Assembly: GCA_902827055.1 (NCBI GenBank)
Contig: CADEHD010000125.1
Coordinates: 1 to 6,503 of the forward strand
DNA: 6,503 bases
Reading direction: 5' to 3'
Origin: an uncultured Chloroflexota bacterium
GTDB taxonomy: Bacteria > Chloroflexota > Dehalococcoidia > UBA2979
Shown in pieces: positions 5,906 through 6,503 of this stretch. The translations under genes were made by a program, and so were the position numbers. The notes below the pieces were generated by a model, which worked only from the letters and a program-made list of their open reading frames with translations, was not told the DNA's origin and made no database searches. How positions within the stretch are numbered: the first letter of the stretch is position 1; every line of letters begins with the position of its first letter.

Positions 5906-6503
5906 ATGGTTGCAATTCGCAGCGTGCTGCTGATCCGGAGCACCCAGGCGGCCGCATACGAGGCCGCCGCGACGACAGCGGCCGACGCCGTCCTGTTTGA
6001 CCTCGCGGCACCGGAGACGCACCACGAGCGGTCGGCGCTGCGAGCACTGGCGGCGAAGCACGCCCCGCTCCTCGCCAGGCGGGGCCGCGAGGTGCACGTA
6101 CGCCTGTCGGACGCTCGCTCGGGGGAGCTCGATGCGGACGTCGACGCAGTCGTGAGCACCTCGCTGCGCGCGGTGCTGCTCGCGGGCGCCGAGGAGCCGC
6201 AGGACGTGCGCGACGCAGACATCGCGATCCGCCAGCGAGAGATGCGGCGCAAGGTGGAGCCGGGGCACGTGCGTCTCATCCCCGAAGTGGACTCGGCGGC
6301 CGGACTGCGAGCGCTCGCGGGCATCCTCGCGGCGGTCGACCGTCACGGCGCCGTCGCGTTGAACATCGAAGCGATCGCGCACGACCTGGGGGTGGGGCCC
6401 GTGGCGCCCTCGATGCCGTTGTTCGAACACGCGATGGCGTCGGTCGCCTTCGACGCCGCGGCCGCCGGGCGTTTTGCCACCCTCGCGCTCGAGTGTGTGC
6501 AGA
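5906..6503 (+). CDS. CitE/HpcH-HpaI aldolase-like protein, partial, with altered active-site residues
   Basis: The first 199 codons are visible; the gene runs off the right edge. The layout follows the CitE-like TIM-barrel lyases, which make or break C-C bonds of CoA thioesters or oxo-acids with Mg. It has 'ADAVLFDLAAPETHHERSALR' as two pieces (26-36 and 37-46), 'VHVRLSDA' (63-70) with R66, 'AVLLAGAEEPQDV' (89-101), 'VRLIPEVDSAAGL' (122-134), 'ALNIEAIAHDLGV' (151-163) and the helix 'AFDAAAAGR' (181-189). Several expected residues differ: Glu-Asp of DLED is Ala34-Ala35, Pro-Lys of PKxE is Ala-Gly, the metal Glu of 'IET' is D129, and the metal Asp of '(E)DL' appears to be A156. The enzyme may be catalytically altered or inactive. 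Full-length relatives have roughly 270-320 residues. The ATG has GAGG six bases upstream and lies 40 bp after kinase B, so it probably ends or continues the rightward operon. My alignment to the family is from memory. Confidence 0.75.
   Translation, partial: MVAIRSVLLIRSTQAAAYEAAATTAADAVLFDLAAPETHHERSALRALAAKHAPLLARRGREVHVRLSDARSGELDADVDAVVSTSLRAVLLAGAEEPQDVRDADIAIRQREMRRKVEPGHVRLIPEVDSAAGLRALAGILAAVDRHGAVALNIEAIAHDLGVGPVAPSMPLFEHAMASVAFDAAAAGRFATLALECVQ

Noticed and set aside
5077..6324. A 415-codon open frame on the minus strand opposite kinase B and the CitE-like gene
   Set aside because: Low-complexity Ser/Arg/Ala composition, no motif, fully antisense to supported genes.

Overview
The window is GC-rich bacterial chromosomal DNA, densely packed with genes and without mobile elements, RNA genes or CRISPR. 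I read eight protein-coding genes in two divergent groups. Six are complete, and the two at the edges (pyrG on the left, a CitE-like gene on the right) run out of the window. The CTP synthase is of the 'MPKYIFVTGG...' type. It resembles Gram-positive and Chloroflexota-type enzymes more than the actinobacterial form. Together with the high GC and the gene content, this makes me lean towards a GC-rich Chloroflexota or a similar uncultured soil or freshwater lineage. That is an inference from memory of the families, not a placement.

Leftward group (minus strand, read from about 2047 down to 1): a small ThiS/MoaD-type ubiquitin-fold sulfur carrier (2047-1796), an AlkD-type DNA alkylation repair glycosylase (1732-986), and the first 300 codons of pyrG (902-1). 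The gaps are 63 and 83 bp. A perfect TTGACA hexamer overlapping the end of the AlkD-type gene suggests that pyrG also has its own promoter.

Rightward group (plus strand, from 2121 to the right edge): an M16B zinc peptidase, an APH-fold small-molecule kinase (here kinase A), an alpha/beta hydrolase, a second, shorter APH-fold kinase (kinase B), and a CitE/HpcH-HpaI-like protein. The gaps are 28, 16, -4 (GTGA stop/start overlap) and 40 bp, so this looks like one transcription unit. The two groups diverge from a 73-bp intergenic region holding both Shine-Dalgarno sequences, a plausible promoter for the peptidase side and an inverted repeat.

The leftward genes are housekeeping: pyrimidine nucleotide synthesis, alkylated-base excision and sulfur transfer. 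The most distinctive part is the kinase-hydrolase-kinase-CitE-like run. It reads like a small metabolite-modifying or detoxifying cassette, but nothing in the sequence names the substrate. Three proteins depart from family norms at informative positions: the sulfur carrier has four residues after its Gly-Gly, kinase A has His where the catalytic-loop Asn is usual, and the CitE-like protein lacks several acidic residues expected in its active site.
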